Position numbers and translations under genes: made by a program. From NCBI GenBank assembly GCA_049615605.1, contig JBMZFW010000059.1, positions 1 to 5,522 of the forward strand: a stretch of 5,522 bases of DNA, in the 5' to 3' direction. The notes beneath the pieces were generated by a model. That model searched no databases, was not told where the DNA came from, and saw only the letters and a list, made by a program, of their open reading frames with translations. Within the stretch, counting starts at the first letter, position 1. The number at the start of each line of letters is the position of its first letter. Shown here piece by piece: positions 5,441 through 5,522 of the stretch. The DNA is from JAQWUY01 sp049615605 (GTDB lineage: Bacteria; Pseudomonadota; Alphaproteobacteria; JAQWUY01).

Positions 5441-5522
5441 GTGAACTTGTTTAGGTAGTTGCGCAACGCATCAGCATGCTTATTTGAATACTGACCATCA
5501 ATAACGATTGTTTGTGTTGATG
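5425..5522 (-). CDS. Possible C-terminal end of an unidentified protein (5' end outside window)
   Basis: On the minus strand one frame is open from the right edge to a TAA at 5425-5427, giving 31 residues that begin STQTIVIDGQYSN and end NYLNKFTYQYD. The composition is protein-like and the other frames are interrupted or less convincing, but the stretch is short and I do not recognise a family. If real, the gene runs in from beyond the window and its last residues and stop codon are supplied by the end of the palindromic element at 5279-5440. It could equally be a chance open frame. Confidence 0.4.
   Translation of the reverse strand, partial: STQTIVIDGQYSNKHADALRNYLNKFTYQYD

Noticed and set aside
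5319..5444. 41-codon frame in the palindromic element as a protein-coding gene
   Set aside because: There is no convincing ribosome-binding site and most of it lies in the inverted repeat; it is described within the element rather than called a gene.

Overview
The window looks like chromosome from an AT-rich alphaproteobacterium. The strongest clue is gene order. A tiny coiled-coil gene of the ZauP/DUF4164 type, zapA and a 6S RNA gene lie head to tail, divergent from a transketolase gene, an arrangement known from alphaproteobacteria. The outer-membrane beta-barrel ending in phenylalanine shows a Gram-negative envelope. Low GC may point to a host-associated or streamlined lineage, but the species cannot be fixed from this sequence.

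Layout. Positions 1-674 (+) hold the 3' part of an outer-membrane beta-barrel gene, closed by a strong, probably bidirectional, rho-independent terminator (697-726). Positions 832-937 form a long imperfect palindrome that includes the stop codon of gap. Positions 929-3908 (-) are a two-gene unit, tkt then gap, coupled by a 1-base gap with the gap ribosome-binding site inside the end of tkt. A 150-base divergent control region (3909-4058) has one plausible sigma-70-type promoter facing each way. On the + strand follow zauP-like (4059-4226) and zapA (4227-4535), with stop and start codons directly adjacent. A 6S RNA gene (about 4544-4694) comes next, and its likely -10 box covers the zapA stop codon. 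A pyridoxamine-5'-phosphate-oxidase-like flavoprotein (4751-5212) follows. The right end holds short direct repeats, a 162-base palindromic element (5279-5440), and probably the last 31 codons of a minus-strand gene whose stop codon lies in the element.

Function. Tkt and Gap link the non-oxidative pentose phosphate pathway to lower glycolysis. The Gap protein lacks the Asp that normally selects NAD and carries Ala-Ser in place of Leu-Pro at the second cofactor-selecting site, so it may use NADP. ZauP and ZapA are Z-ring partners in cell division. 6S RNA binds the housekeeping RNA polymerase and tunes transcription to growth state. In many proteobacteria the gene after 6S RNA is a 5-formyltetrahydrofolate cyclo-ligase; here it is a flavin-type split-barrel protein.

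The most unusual parts are the two palindromic elements. Each overlaps the 3' end of a minus-strand reading frame. The right-hand one also carries an open 41-codon frame on the + strand and copies of a short ATACCAATAC motif. I see no CRISPR array, tRNA, rRNA, transposase gene or defence system.
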